From Chitinophagales bacterium (GTDB lineage Bacteria > Bacteroidota > Bacteroidia > Chitinophagales > Chitinophagaceae), in contig JACJXP010000002.1 of NCBI GenBank assembly GCA_020636575.1, positions 248,001 to 312,000 on the forward strand: 64,000 nt of DNA. Direction: 5' to 3'. Below, piece after piece: positions 18,950-27,478 of the stretch. Under the pieces are notes generated by a model that ran no database searches, was not told the DNA's origin, and saw nothing but the letters and a program-made list of their open reading frames with translations. Each line of letters opens with the position of its first letter. Position 1 is the stretch's first letter. The position numbers were made by a program, and so were the translations under genes.

Positions 18950-18982
18950 TTTTTCTCCCGGCGTCTCCTCTCTGAGCCTTGT
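18950..18982 (-). repeat. 33-bp cassette-boundary repeat, copy 1
   Basis: Identical at 29 of 33 positions to 19532-19564. On the minus strand it reads ACAAGGCTCAGAGAGGAGAC and then GCCGGGAGAAAAA, between the 169-aa and 142-aa genes. The further upstream part (minus strand) contains a GGCTGGGA/TCCCTGCC near-palindrome. Confidence 0.65.
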
Positions 18983-19021
18983 GTGTGGCAGGGATGCCGG
19001 TATTTTAGTCCCAGCCAGGGT

Positions 19022-19531
19022 TTATTTAATATTATACAATTGTTTCTCTGCTTTCTCTTTAATAATAGAATTATCAGATCGGGCAAGTATTTCCAGTTTC
19101 TCCGTTGCTTCTTTTGTTTTTATTCTACCTAATGCATGAATGCATTTTCTTGCCAGTGAATATGTATTATCATATTCTAAATATTTGAAATTTCTGAGTG
19201 CTGTATTATAAAGAATTTCGACACACTCAATTGATTTAGTTCCTTCTAATAAAGCAATTATATCTTCATGCCTGAAATGCCACTCACAATCCAAAATCCT
19301 GCTTAATACATGAACGTATTTTTCTGAATTCATGAAACCGGGATCAAAAAAGAATAACGCAAGGGTGTAATCTAAAAGCTCAGGATCTTCTTCTTTTAAA
19401 GCAAGATATAAATTACTCAAAATAAAATCCTGGTTTAATCTTAAGTCAACAGAAAATGTCTTCCGAAATTCTATCTCAGAGATACTTTTTTCAGTAAACT
19501 TTCTAATTAATAATCTATCTTTTAAGTCCAT
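19022..19531 (-). CDS. helical-repeat (HEAT-like) small protein
   Basis: A 169-aa all-helical protein without signal peptide. Repeating helix pairs such as LSNLYLALKEEDPELLDYTLAL and KCIHALGRIKTKEATEKLEIL look like HEAT/ARM repeats, a scaffold for protein binding that is common in immunity proteins. The ATG is preceded by GGGAG within the conserved 33-bp repeat, which therefore probably supplies its ribosome binding site. AT-rich and flanked by two paralogous small membrane proteins. Confidence 0.68.
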   Translation of the reverse strand: MDLKDRLLIRKFTEKSISEIEFRKTFSVDLRLNQDFILSNLYLALKEEDPELLDYTLALFFFDPGFMNSEKYVHVLSRILDCEWHFRHEDIIALLEGTKSIECVEILYNTALRNFKYLEYDNTYSLARKCIHALGRIKTKEATEKLEILARSDNSIIKEKAEKQLYNIK

Positions 19532-19564
19532 TTTTTCTCCCAGCGTCTCCTCTCCGGGCTTTGT
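19532..19564 (-). repeat. 33-bp cassette-boundary repeat, copy 2
   Basis: On the minus strand reads ACAAAGCCCGGAGAGGAGAC and then GCTGGGAGAAAAA, directly in front of the 169-aa gene ATG. Four mismatches to copy 1 at 18950-18982. Confidence 0.65.
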
Positions 19565-19595
19565 ACAATATTAGCCAAGTTCATCAATTAATTTA

Positions 19596-20042
19596 TTATT
19601 TGGAGCATTCGGTCGGGGCTTTACTCCATCCATTGGCAGGAGCATCATCAATATAATCAGGCACCGGACAATTAAAGAAAGCTTTTGAGTTTGAAGGATT
19701 TGTTGAGTCATACTGGACAATATACCTGCCACCATTAGTAATTACCGTATTATTGACCCAAGGCCATGTGGTAGAGTTCTTGAACTTTTCATCATTTACT
19801 TCATACTCAAATTTGATATGTCTTCCGCCTTTTATATTCTTATAACTTCTGATAGTAATCCCAATTGTGTATTTGCTATATTTTTCCAGTTTTGCCTTTT
19901 TCTCATTCACATTCTTTTGTGATACAATAACTATCACAATGAAAGCAACAACCACAGCCGAACTTGAGATTACTTTTTCCCAATAAATCTTTTTTGTCCC
20001 CGGTTTATAAAGAAACTTATATAGTATTTTCTTTAAGTTCAT
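19596..20042 (-). CDS. DUF3592-like membrane protein (paralog of 18509-18937)
   Basis: A 148-aa protein with one membrane helix (about residues 25-43) and a soluble domain (YTIGITIRSYKNIKGGRHIK, FEYEVNDEKF). The C-terminal block is shared with the 142-aa neighbour. It starts 33 bases after the NUDIX gene stop on the same strand and could be read through from that operon. AT-rich compared with the NUDIX-fbp genes. Function unknown; an immunity or envelope role is possible. Confidence 0.68.
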   Translation of the reverse strand: MNLKKILYKFLYKPGTKKIYWEKVISSSAVVVAFIVIVIVSQKNVNEKKAKLEKYSKYTIGITIRSYKNIKGGRHIKFEYEVNDEKFKNSTTWPWVNNTVITNGGRYIVQYDSTNPSNSKAFFNCPVPDYIDDAPANGWSKAPTECSK

Positions 20043-20075
20043 AATTGAGTTCCCACCAAAAAGTCTAAAGAAAAT

Positions 20076-20636
20076 TCAATACCTTAACTCCCCCAGCCTT
20101 TCCAAAGCAAATAAGATACAGCTTACATGCATGGCCTGTACCAGTTCATTTTTACGAACCATTTCTTTTAGTTCATCAATAGTGATAAGCACCACTTCAA
20201 TTTCTTCGTTGGGGTCCAGTTGTTGCTCAGCCACTTTTTTACCGCCGGTAGCCAGGAACATGTGTAGCAGGTTATTGTTGGTGGAAGGGTTGGCAGATAT
20301 TTCGCCTAGGTTCTCATATTTGGTAAATGCATATCCCGTTTCTTCGAGCAACTCCCGGGCAATTGCCGCTTCATAATCCTTATCCGTATCATCCACACAT
20401 CCACCGGGTAATTCAAGAGATGTTCTTCCCAATGCATGCCGGTATTGGCGGGTCATCACCACTTCCCCATCTTCTGTAATGGGAACAGCGGCACACCATT
20501 CCGGGAATTCATATACATAATAGGGATCAACGATCTTTCCACCGGGTGTTTTACAAACATCCCGTCTTACCTTGAACCAGCGGTCGTTAAATAAATATTC
20601 AGAGGATAATATTTCCCAGTCCAGTTTTTTCTGCAT
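20076..20636 (-). CDS. NUDIX hydrolase, ADP-ribose pyrophosphatase-like
   Basis: A 186-aa cytoplasmic hydrolase of nucleoside diphosphates linked to another group. The NUDIX helix RELLEETGY with preceding glycine-rich loop is present, although the first glutamate of the textbook box (GX5E) is displaced. The N-terminal strands and the VPITEDGEVVMTRQYRH segment fit the ADP-ribose pyrophosphatase subgroup. The ATG at 20636 follows the BstA-like stop by two bases; an ATG at 20645 is possible, and the longest frame starting at 20723 would overlap the previous gene widely. Last clear member of the leftward fbp operon. Confidence 0.88.
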   Translation of the reverse strand: MQKKLDWEILSSEYLFNDRWFKVRRDVCKTPGGKIVDPYYVYEFPEWCAAVPITEDGEVVMTRQYRHALGRTSLELPGGCVDDTDKDYEAAIARELLEETGYAFTKYENLGEISANPSTNNNLLHMFLATGGKKVAEQQLDPNEEIEVVLITIDELKEMVRKNELVQAMHVSCILFALERLGELRY

Positions 20637-20638
20637 GC

Positions 20639-21178
20639 TTACCATTTCATTCTTTCTCGAAGGGAATTGATATGTGCCACATGATGCTGGCCATGCCAGG
20701 CATACAGACCCAGCATATACCATAACCGTAACGTTTTTTTATGCTCCGGGTGAAACAGTGTGCGGTTATTCCATTCATCATCCGTTACATATTTCAATGC
20801 CTCATACCAGCGGGCATGTATGGCATGTAACAGGGTGATGGAAATATTGATCGGCAGTTTCTGCACATCATGTAATTCTGCCCATAACTTTTCATCATAG
20901 GTTTTAATAGTAGGATTATCCTCCGTCAATGCCACTTTAAAACGGCAATAGGCATTGATATGACTATCCGCCACATGATGCACCACCTGGTGTAAAGTCC
21001 ACCCACCTTCCCGGTAAGGAGTCTGCAACTGGGCTTCATCCAGGTTTAAAACAGCACTTTCAAGCAGTTGTGGTAAAAATTTTATATCGGCCAGCCATTC
21101 CACCTTTTGTTCAATAGAAAAGGGTTTGGGTTCATACTGACCAATGGGGTAACGCAGGTCTTCTGTCATAACAGCCAT
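20639..21178 (-). CDS. DinB/YfiT-family putative metal-dependent hydrolase (bacillithiol transferase-like)
   Basis: A 179-aa four-helix-bundle protein. LRYPIGQYE at the N terminus, the histidines in HHVADSHINAY and the HGQHHVAHI block match YfiT/BstA proteins, in which three histidines bind metal and bacillithiol is the nucleophile used on electrophilic toxins. Start chosen at MAVMTEDLRYP because longer frames enter the FKBP gene. Since bshB1 and bshC are both in the window, a bacillithiol-dependent transferase role is plausible, but YfiT proteins differ in activity and this is inference. Confidence 0.82.
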   Translation of the reverse strand: MAVMTEDLRYPIGQYEPKPFSIEQKVEWLADIKFLPQLLESAVLNLDEAQLQTPYREGGWTLHQVVHHVADSHINAYCRFKVALTEDNPTIKTYDEKLWAELHDVQKLPINISITLLHAIHARWYEALKYVTDDEWNNRTLFHPEHKKTLRLWYMLGLYAWHGQHHVAHINSLRERMKW

Positions 21179-21185
21179 ACTAGTT

Positions 21186-21623
21186 TTATTTAACGATCTC
21201 CAATAATTCAACTTCAAATACCAGGGTAGCACCACCGGGAATATCACTGCCGGCACCCCTGTCGCCATAGGCAAGGTCAGAAGGGATCCACAGCCGCCAA
21301 TGGCTGCCTTCATTCATCATCGGCAATGCGATCTGCCATCCTTTTATCAATGCCCGTAGCGGTGCCGTAAACGGCTCGCCTCTTTTAAAGGAATTATCAA
21401 ATTCTTTCCCGTCCAGCAATGTTCCCTTGTAATGTGCTTTTACACTATCACTCACAGCAGGTTTGTTTCCCGTTCCTTCTTTTAATACTTCATATTGAAT
21501 GCCTTCCGGCAATTCTTTAATGTTATCTTTTTTTTTGTTCTCCTCCATAAAGGCTGCGCCTGCAGTTTTCTGTGTTTCAATTTTACCTTGCATAAACTCT
21601 TTTAATTTGTTTTGTATACTCAT
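21186..21623 (-). CDS. FKBP-type peptidyl-prolyl cis-trans isomerase
   Basis: A 145-aa protein with a helical N terminus of about 40 residues and a complete FKBP domain (HYKGTLLDGKEFDNS, then VIKGW-type ALIKGWQIALPMM, GSHWRLWIPSDLAYGDRGAG). It catalyses proline isomerisation during folding. No signal peptide is visible, so a cytoplasmic location is likely, unlike the secreted Mip-like FKBPs. It lies between the ABC ATPase and the BstA-like gene with gaps of 16 and 7 bases. Confidence 0.92.
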   Translation of the reverse strand: MSIQNKLKEFMQGKIETQKTAGAAFMEENKKKDNIKELPEGIQYEVLKEGTGNKPAVSDSVKAHYKGTLLDGKEFDNSFKRGEPFTAPLRALIKGWQIALPMMNEGSHWRLWIPSDLAYGDRGAGSDIPGGATLVFEVELLEIVK

Positions 21624-21639
21624 TTTTAATTATTTCAAT

Positions 21640-22398
21640 TTATCCCTCTCTTAATGAATGTCCCGTCAGGTTTATAAATACGTCTTCGAGATTGGCCTTC
21701 TTCATTTCTTTTGGCCTTTCAAAGCCGGTTGCAACGAGATTATCAATTAATTTATCCGGGCTATCCATCGCAATGATCTTTCCTGAATCAATAATGGCCA
21801 CCCTGTCACACAAATATTCAGCCTCATCCATATAATGCGTAGTGATGATAACCGTAGTGCCTCTCTCCCTGATGTTTTTGATCAGTTCCCACAAGCTTCT
21901 TCTTGCCTGCGGATCAAGTCCTGTGGTAGGCTCATCCAAAAAGATCACCCGAGGTTCATTGATCAATGTAGTGGCTACGGAGAACCGTTGCTTTTGACCC
22001 CCACTCAATTCCTTGAATTTGGCTTTTGCTTTTTCTTCCAGATTCACCATTTTCAATAACTCACCCGGATCCATATCCCGGTTATAAAGGCCGCAAAAAA
22101 GTTCGATCAGTTGGGTCAGGTTCAAGCCGGGATAATAACCGCTGGTCTGTAACTGTACACCAATGATCTTTTTTATTTCACCGGGGTTCTTGTCAAGATC
22201 TATTCCATCAACCAGTACTTTCCCTGATGTTTTGACCCGAAGCGTTTCAATGATCTCCAGTGTGGTGGATTTACCGGCACCGTTAGGACCCAGCAGGCCA
22301 AAAATCTCTCCCTCATACACTTCAAAGTTCACACCCTTTACAGCTTCAAACTGGCCGTATTTTTTTACAAGATCTGTAACTGAGATAATTGTTTTCAT
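21640..22398 (-). CDS. ABC transporter ATP-binding protein
   Basis: A 252-aa ATPase. Walker A GPNGAGKST is at 37-45, the signature LSGGQ at 131-135 and Walker B VIFLDEP at 151-157, with a DrrA/CcmA-like arrangement typical of ABC-2 type exporters. The permease is not adjacent in this window; the next gene upstream is fbp and the next downstream the FKBP isomerase. Substrate unknown. It starts two bases after the fbp stop. Confidence 0.92.
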   Translation of the reverse strand: MKTIISVTDLVKKYGQFEAVKGVNFEVYEGEIFGLLGPNGAGKSTTLEIIETLRVKTSGKVLVDGIDLDKNPGEIKKIIGVQLQTSGYYPGLNLTQLIELFCGLYNRDMDPGELLKMVNLEEKAKAKFKELSGGQKQRFSVATTLINEPRVIFLDEPTTGLDPQARRSLWELIKNIRERGTTVIITTHYMDEAEYLCDRVAIIDSGKIIAMDSPDKLIDNLVATGFERPKEMKKANLEDVFINLTGHSLREG

Positions 22399-22400
22399 AA

Positions 22401-23420
22401 TTATTTATTATCCTTTTCCTGGTATGATTCCAGTTCTTCCATCATTTGCAAACTCCCGATGAACATCGGTGTACGCTGATGTAACTCTTCCGGTTCAATA
22501 TCCAGTATCCTCATTTTACCGTTTGTAGCTTTACCGCCGGCAACCGTAACTATAAATGCAAATGGGTTGCACTCATATAATAAACGGAGTTTACCTGCCG
22601 GTTTATCTGTTGTACCCGGGTACATAAATATGCCGCCTTTGATCAGGTTACGATGTACATCAGATACCATGCTGCCGATATAACGCTGCGTATAAGGCCC
22701 GCCTGTTTTTTTATCTTTTTGCTGGCACACCTGTATATAATCCCTAACCCCTTCAGCATATTTAAAGAAGTTACCATGGTTGACAGAATATATCTTTCCT
22801 GTTTCCGGGCATTTGATATCAGGATGGCTTAGGGTAAACTCTCCTATGGAAGGATCCAGTGTAAATCCGTTCACTCCACGGCGGGTTGCATATACCAGCA
22901 TTGTAGAAGAACCATATACCACATATCCTGCAGCTACCAGTTTATTGCCGGGTTGCAGAAAATCCTCTTTGGTAACAACAGTACCGATCGGCGTCACCCT
23001 TCTGTATACTCCAAAAATGGTCCCGATAGAAACATTTACATCAATATTTGCACTGCCATCCAAAGGATCATACACACATACATATTTTGACTGTACACTT
23101 TTAGGATCACCAAAGGCTACAAAATCATCCAGCTCTTCACTGGCGATACCGGCACAGGCAATACCATGTTTTAACACACCAGTAAACTGGTCATTTGCAA
23201 ATACATCCAGTTTCTTCACTTCTTCGCCCTGCACATTGATAGTTCCAAAATCACCTAAAATATCTACCAGCCCGGCTTTGTTTACTTCTACATTCACTCT
23301 TTTGGCAGCTAAACCCAGGTTACGCAATAAATGAGAAAGTTCACCGGTTGCATGTGGAAAATCTCTGAGCTGCTGGATAGTGAATTCATCCAGCGTTTGT
23401 ACTTTTCTATTAACGTCCAT
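22401..23420 (-). CDS. fbp: class I fructose-1,6-bisphosphatase
   Basis: A 339-aa enzyme that removes the 1-phosphate from fructose 1,6-bisphosphate in gluconeogenesis. The metal-binding signature DPLDGS is at 118-123, and the FMYPGT and GKLRLLYECNP segments of the substrate site are present. Length fits class I FBPases. First gene of a compact leftward operon of five genes; a perfect TAnnTTTG box lies at 23440-23447 in front of it. Confidence 0.95.
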   Translation of the reverse strand: MDVNRKVQTLDEFTIQQLRDFPHATGELSHLLRNLGLAAKRVNVEVNKAGLVDILGDFGTINVQGEEVKKLDVFANDQFTGVLKHGIACAGIASEELDDFVAFGDPKSVQSKYVCVYDPLDGSANIDVNVSIGTIFGVYRRVTPIGTVVTKEDFLQPGNKLVAAGYVVYGSSTMLVYATRRGVNGFTLDPSIGEFTLSHPDIKCPETGKIYSVNHGNFFKYAEGVRDYIQVCQQKDKKTGGPYTQRYIGSMVSDVHRNLIKGGIFMYPGTTDKPAGKLRLLYECNPFAFIVTVAGGKATNGKMRILDIEPEELHQRTPMFIGSLQMMEELESYQEKDNK

Positions 23421-23439
23421 AAAGCAGCTTTAAGCATAA

Positions 23440-23447
23440 CAAATGTA
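23440..23447 (-). promoter_or_regulatory. -7 promoter box for the fbp operon
   Basis: On the minus strand TACATTTG, a perfect TAnnTTTG match, 19 bases before the fbp ATG. Confidence 0.5.
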
Positions 23448-23539
23448 AGGCAATCATTATTAGTCAGTACGAAATAAAGGCTGCTAAATAATTCCGACAT
23501 TTGCAGCATTTTACGTTTATTGATCATTTAGGATAGTAT

Positions 23540-24811
23540 ATGAAAGTTTTCAAGTTTGGAGGGGCCTCTGTCAGTAGTGTGGAAAGAATAAAAGGGGTTG
23601 GCGAAATTGTAAGACAACACCAAAACGAACAGTTGCTGATCGTTATTTCCGCTATGGGAAAAACCACGAATGCGCTTGAAAAAGTAAATGAAGCCTTCTT
23701 TAACAGGGATAAAGAAACAGCGCTGCAATTATTTGATGAAATCAAAAAACATCACCTGGATATTGCCAAATATTTGCTGGTTACAAATTACCTCTCCTGC
23801 GAAACTCAATTAAGAGATTTTTTTACTGAAGTTGAATGGCTGCTGCATGATGAACCGGTAAGAGAGCATGATTATTATTATGACCAGATCGTTTGTTCAG
23901 GAGAGCTTTTTTCAACCTGCATCGTTAGTGCATACCTCAATGAAGCCGGTATCACAAATAAATGGGTGGATGTAAGAGATATCTTCCGCACCAATGATGA
24001 TTTCCGGAATGCTGCTATCGATTATGATTTTACGCAAAACAAAGTGAATGAGATCATCAAGCCTCTATTTCAAGAGTATAAAATGATCATCACCCAGGGT
24101 TTTATAGGCTCTACAGATGAGAATGAAAGTACAACCCTTGGCAGGGAAGGCAGTGATTATACCGGGGCTGTATTTGCGAATATGCTGGAGGCGGAAAGCC
24201 TGACGATATGGAAAGATGTAACCTCAGTTATGAACAGCGATCCCAAGCAATTTGCTGACACTATATCCATCCCTGAACTCAATTACAACGAGACCATTGA
24301 GATGGCCTTTTACGGAGCACAGGTCATTCACCCGAACACCATCAAACCATTGCAGAACAAGCATATCCCGATGTATGTGAAATGTTTTCTGGATGCTACC
24401 CTACCCGGCACAGTGATTCATAATAACCCGGTACATCAGCTACCACCTGTTATTGTATTAAAAGAAAAACAGGTTTTGGTAAAAGCAGGTTCAAGAGATT
24501 TTTCATTTGTGGGGGAACATGATGTCCGTCATTTATACCAGCTTTTTGAAGATCTTCATATCAAACCCACACTAACACAGATCGGCGCTATTAGTTTTAC
24601 CTGTGTATTGGATGACTGGCCTGAGAAAATTGAAAAGCTTGCCTTTGGTGCATCTGCATTTCTTGATATACAGATCACAAGAGGTTTATCCGTTCTTACT
24701 ATTCGTCACTATACAGAAGAAGCCATCAATAAACTGACAAAAGGGAAAAGGATCTTGCTAAGGCAACAAACCCCGGAAACTATTCAAATGTTATTGGAGG
24801 ATATAAATTAG
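23540..24811 (+). CDS. aspartate kinase (monofunctional)
   Basis: A 423-aa enzyme that phosphorylates aspartate, the first step toward lysine, threonine and methionine. The N-terminal KFGGASV start, the GREGSDYTGAV substrate loop in the kinase domain and two C-terminal ACT-like regulatory segments (about residues 300-423) are visible. The ACT part suggests feedback control by an end product. It is divergent from fbp and its last bases overlap, tail to tail, the L,D-transpeptidase gene by 4 bases. Confidence 0.92.
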   Translation: MKVFKFGGASVSSVERIKGVGEIVRQHQNEQLLIVISAMGKTTNALEKVNEAFFNRDKETALQLFDEIKKHHLDIAKYLLVTNYLSCETQLRDFFTEVEWLLHDEPVREHDYYYDQIVCSGELFSTCIVSAYLNEAGITNKWVDVRDIFRTNDDFRNAAIDYDFTQNKVNEIIKPLFQEYKMIITQGFIGSTDENESTTLGREGSDYTGAVFANMLEAESLTIWKDVTSVMNSDPKQFADTISIPELNYNETIEMAFYGAQVIHPNTIKPLQNKHIPMYVKCFLDATLPGTVIHNNPVHQLPPVIVLKEKQVLVKAGSRDFSFVGEHDVRHLYQLFEDLHIKPTLTQIGAISFTCVLDDWPEKIEKLAFGASAFLDIQITRGLSVLTIRHYTEEAINKLTKGKRILLRQQTPETIQMLLEDIN

Positions 24812-25998
24812 TAAGGTCCTACGGCTGTAACTGTTTGTATCAGTTTTTTTGCCACTGGTTTCCCATGAAGAAGAGCCGGCTGCCAGGTACCCATATTTTC
24901 CATCCTCTTGATGAGTTCCTCTATAAAGTCTTCATCGGTGATACCTTTTAATACTTTGAAATTGACCGGGACACCATCTTTATCAACAATGAACTCTACC
25001 TGCACATAGGCTTTCTTAACACCTGAAGGCAGGTAATCACCCATGTCTTTTCCAAGATCGTCAAGGTATTTCATAAAAGCATCACCACCACCCGGAAACT
25101 GTGGCCATTGATGCACAGCGTCAGCAAGATCATCTATTTTCCGGGTCCTTCTTTCTCTTGGCGGTCTTTTAATATCCTGTTCATTGATAACAAGATCATC
25201 GTCCACTGAAGTGGTAGCCTCATTAACAATATACTCTCCTTTCTCCCCGATCATGATAACGGGCAGTTGTTTATTCTTTTCAAAATATTTGAAAGCATCT
25301 TCTAATCTCGAAGCAAACCTTTTCAATGAAGCATCATTCTTGCTAAGATTCTCCAGGTACTTAACACTTCTATCTTTATTATATCGGATCGGGAAAATAT
25401 GCACCGGGATAAAATCCTGCCCCTGGTCCTTTGCATGAGCAGCCAGGATATACAGTTCATCGATCTGCTCATCAGTGATAGGGATGCAGCCAACCGTTAC
25501 ACAACTACCATGAATAAAAATATCTCCGCCAGGGCGAAGTGAATCACTCAACACTTTATCTGATGCATTGGGATAATTGATACCTAATGACAGGTAATAA
25601 TTACTGGTGGGATTAAATATATTGATGTAATAAAAGCCTTCAGGTACCTGGTAATCACCCTGCATCCTTTTTGGTCCCAGTGAACCGGCCAAAGCACAAA
25701 CCTTGTAAGTTTTAAAGAGTTTGAACTTATCCTTGATATCCTGTTTCACCCAAACTTCTAACTGGCTGTCATATTTAAACGATCGGATATAAATATATTT
25801 TGCCGGCCACACCAGTTTCTTTTCTTCAAACTGTTTTTGCAATGTGTCTTCCTTTCGCTCAATGGCTTCGCTTGGCCTGGGAAATGTTTTTTGATAATTT
25901 ATGAAGGAGAAGGAAGTTCCGGTATTGCCTGCAGATGGCTGGGCAAAAATGATGTTGCATGATAATAGCAGGGTAAGGGAAACCAACAGGTTTTTCAT
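24808..25998 (-). CDS. L,D-transpeptidase (YkuD) with C-terminal TonB-like domain
   Basis: A 396-aa exported protein. After the signal peptide, residues about 65-205 form a YkuD L,D-transpeptidase domain with H163 in FIHGSC and the nucleophile C171 in VGCIPI, the enzymes that make 3-3 cross-links in peptidoglycan or attach proteins to it. From about residue 300 (WPQFPGGGDAFMKYL, then KAYVQVEFIVDKDGVPVNFK and WQPALLHGKPV) a TonB_C-like domain follows. A joined cell-wall/TonB-like protein is not the common arrangement. Convergent with the aspartate kinase gene. Confidence 0.85.
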   Translation of the reverse strand: MKNLLVSLTLLLSCNIIFAQPSAGNTGTSFSFINYQKTFPRPSEAIERKEDTLQKQFEEKKLVWPAKYIYIRSFKYDSQLEVWVKQDIKDKFKLFKTYKVCALAGSLGPKRMQGDYQVPEGFYYINIFNPTSNYYLSLGINYPNASDKVLSDSLRPGGDIFIHGSCVTVGCIPITDEQIDELYILAAHAKDQGQDFIPVHIFPIRYNKDRSVKYLENLSKNDASLKRFASRLEDAFKYFEKNKQLPVIMIGEKGEYIVNEATTSVDDDLVINEQDIKRPPRERRTRKIDDLADAVHQWPQFPGGGDAFMKYLDDLGKDMGDYLPSGVKKAYVQVEFIVDKDGVPVNFKVLKGITDEDFIEELIKRMENMGTWQPALLHGKPVAKKLIQTVTAVGPY

Positions 25999-26082
25999 TA
26001 ATGCTTCTTTTTATCAGTTACCAAAAGGACGGGATAAGAATCAAATGATAGCATAAAGATAGCCATTCTCGTACAAAGTTAA

Positions 26083-26122
26083 ACGGGGGAATATTTGTTT
26101 TAACAAACGCTTATTCCCCCGT
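26083..26122 (-). terminator. strong hairpin downstream of hppD
   Basis: Perfect 11-bp inverted repeat ACGGGGGAATA/TATTCCCCCGT around an 18-base loop that itself contains TTTGTT/AACAAA. It follows the hppD stop by 15 bases; the downstream T content is modest, so the class of terminator is uncertain. Confidence 0.6.
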
Positions 26123-26137
26123 AAAATCACCAGTGGT

Positions 26138-27271
26138 TTATAAATTTCCTCTTGCTTCCTGTTCTCTTTCTATGGCCTCAAAAAGTGCTTTGAAATTTCC
26201 TTTTCCAAAGCTTTGGGCACCCTTTCGTTGTATTATTTCGAAGAAAAGTGTGGGCCTGTCCTCAACAGGCTTGGTAAATAACTGGAGTAAATATCCTTCG
26301 TTATCCCTGTCAACCAGGATACCCAGTTCTTTTAAAGGTTCCAGGTCTTCATCTATCTCACCAACCCTGTCCAGCAGATCATCATAGTAAGTTGTGGGTA
26401 CTCTCAAAAACTCCACTCCCCTGCTTTGCAGGTCTCTTACAGTTTTAACGATATCATTAGTTGCCATTGCCACATGCTGACAACCTTCTCCATTGTAAAA
26501 TTCAAGGTACTCTTCCACCTGGCTTTTTTTCTTTCCTTCAGCTGGTTCATTGATCGGAAATTTCACATACCCATTTCCACTACTCATTACTTTACTCATT
26601 AATGCAGAGTACTCTGTAGAAATATCTTCATCATCAAATGAAAGAATATTCTTGAATCCCATCACATCCTCATAAAACTTAACCCAGGGGTTCATCTGGT
26701 TCCAGCCTACATTACCTACACAATGATCAACATATAAAAGACCTGTATCAGCAGGTTGAAAATGCGGATTATTCCATGGTCTGTATCCCGGCATAAAGGC
26801 GCCCTTATAATTTTTTCTTTCAATAAACAGGTGAATAGTTTCCCCGTAGGTATGTATACCGCTCATAACCACTTCCCCATCTTCATCCGTCAGCTTCACA
26901 GGTTTCATATAGCTTTTGGCGCCACGCTTCGTTGTTTCTTCCCATGCCTTTGTGGCATCCTGTACCCGTAATGAAAGTGCTTTGACACCATCACCATGTT
27001 TGTAAATATGATCTGCAATAGGATTGTCAGTTCTTAGCGGTGTCGTCAGTACAAAAGTTAATTTGTTCTGCCTTACAGCATAACTTGCTTTTTCTTTAAT
27101 TCCTGTTTCGGGACCGGCATAGGCTAATGCCTGGAAACCGAATGCACTCATATAATAATGAGCAGCCTGCTTGGCATTCCCAACGTATAACTCAACATAG
27201 TCAGTTCCTTCCAAAGGAAGAAAGTCTGCTGTTTCAATAGTTTTTTTATCTGCTTGCAAAGTTGTGGACAT
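26138..27271 (-). CDS. hppD: 4-hydroxyphenylpyruvate dioxygenase
   Basis: A 377-aa Fe(II) dioxygenase that converts 4-hydroxyphenylpyruvate to homogentisate in tyrosine degradation. Two vicinal-oxygen-chelate halves are seen; VDHCVGNV supplies the first iron-binding histidine, QHVAMATND the second, and FFEIIQR the glutamate. The start at 27271 is used because upstream codons lie in an AT-rich leader and read MVKIIFISFLKHIL before the conserved N terminus. The next pathway enzyme, homogentisate dioxygenase, is not in the window. Confidence 0.94.
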   Translation of the reverse strand: MSTTLQADKKTIETADFLPLEGTDYVELYVGNAKQAAHYYMSAFGFQALAYAGPETGIKEKASYAVRQNKLTFVLTTPLRTDNPIADHIYKHGDGVKALSLRVQDATKAWEETTKRGAKSYMKPVKLTDEDGEVVMSGIHTYGETIHLFIERKNYKGAFMPGYRPWNNPHFQPADTGLLYVDHCVGNVGWNQMNPWVKFYEDVMGFKNILSFDDEDISTEYSALMSKVMSSGNGYVKFPINEPAEGKKKSQVEEYLEFYNGEGCQHVAMATNDIVKTVRDLQSRGVEFLRVPTTYYDDLLDRVGEIDEDLEPLKELGILVDRDNEGYLLQLFTKPVEDRPTLFFEIIQRKGAQSFGKGNFKALFEAIEREQEARGNL

Positions 27272-27299
27272 CAAAATATGTTTTAGAAATGAAATAAAA

Positions 27300-27323
27300 A
27301 TGATCTTAACCAAAAAAGATCAT
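27300..27323. promoter_or_regulatory. inverted repeat in the hppD leader
   Basis: ATGATCTT at 27300-27307 and AAGATCAT at 27316-27323 form an 8-bp palindrome with an 8-base spacer in the region between hppD and purK, 29 bases from the hppD start. Candidate operator or small hairpin; no protein is known to bind it. Confidence 0.3.
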
Positions 27324-27465
27324 GGCCTGTCCATTGCCAATGTTTCCATTAGCATACTGAAGTTACTTCGGTCATCCGCGAAGAGTTTATGGGGATAATC
27401 CGGGATCATGCTACAAAAGTACACAAAATATAAAACCTGCAGACCACTCTCATACGTCCTGCCCC

Positions 27466-27473
27466 TATCTTTG
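27466..27473 (+). promoter_or_regulatory. -7 promoter box for purK
   Basis: TATCTTTG, a perfect TAnnTTTG match, ends 5 bases before the purK ATG, so the transcript is probably leaderless or nearly so. Confidence 0.55.
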
Positions 27474-27478
27474 CCCAC

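Noticed and set aside
20637..20723. N-terminal extension of the NUDIX protein
   Set aside because: It would lie within the BstA-like gene and lacks a plausible function; ATG 20636 is two bases after the previous stop.
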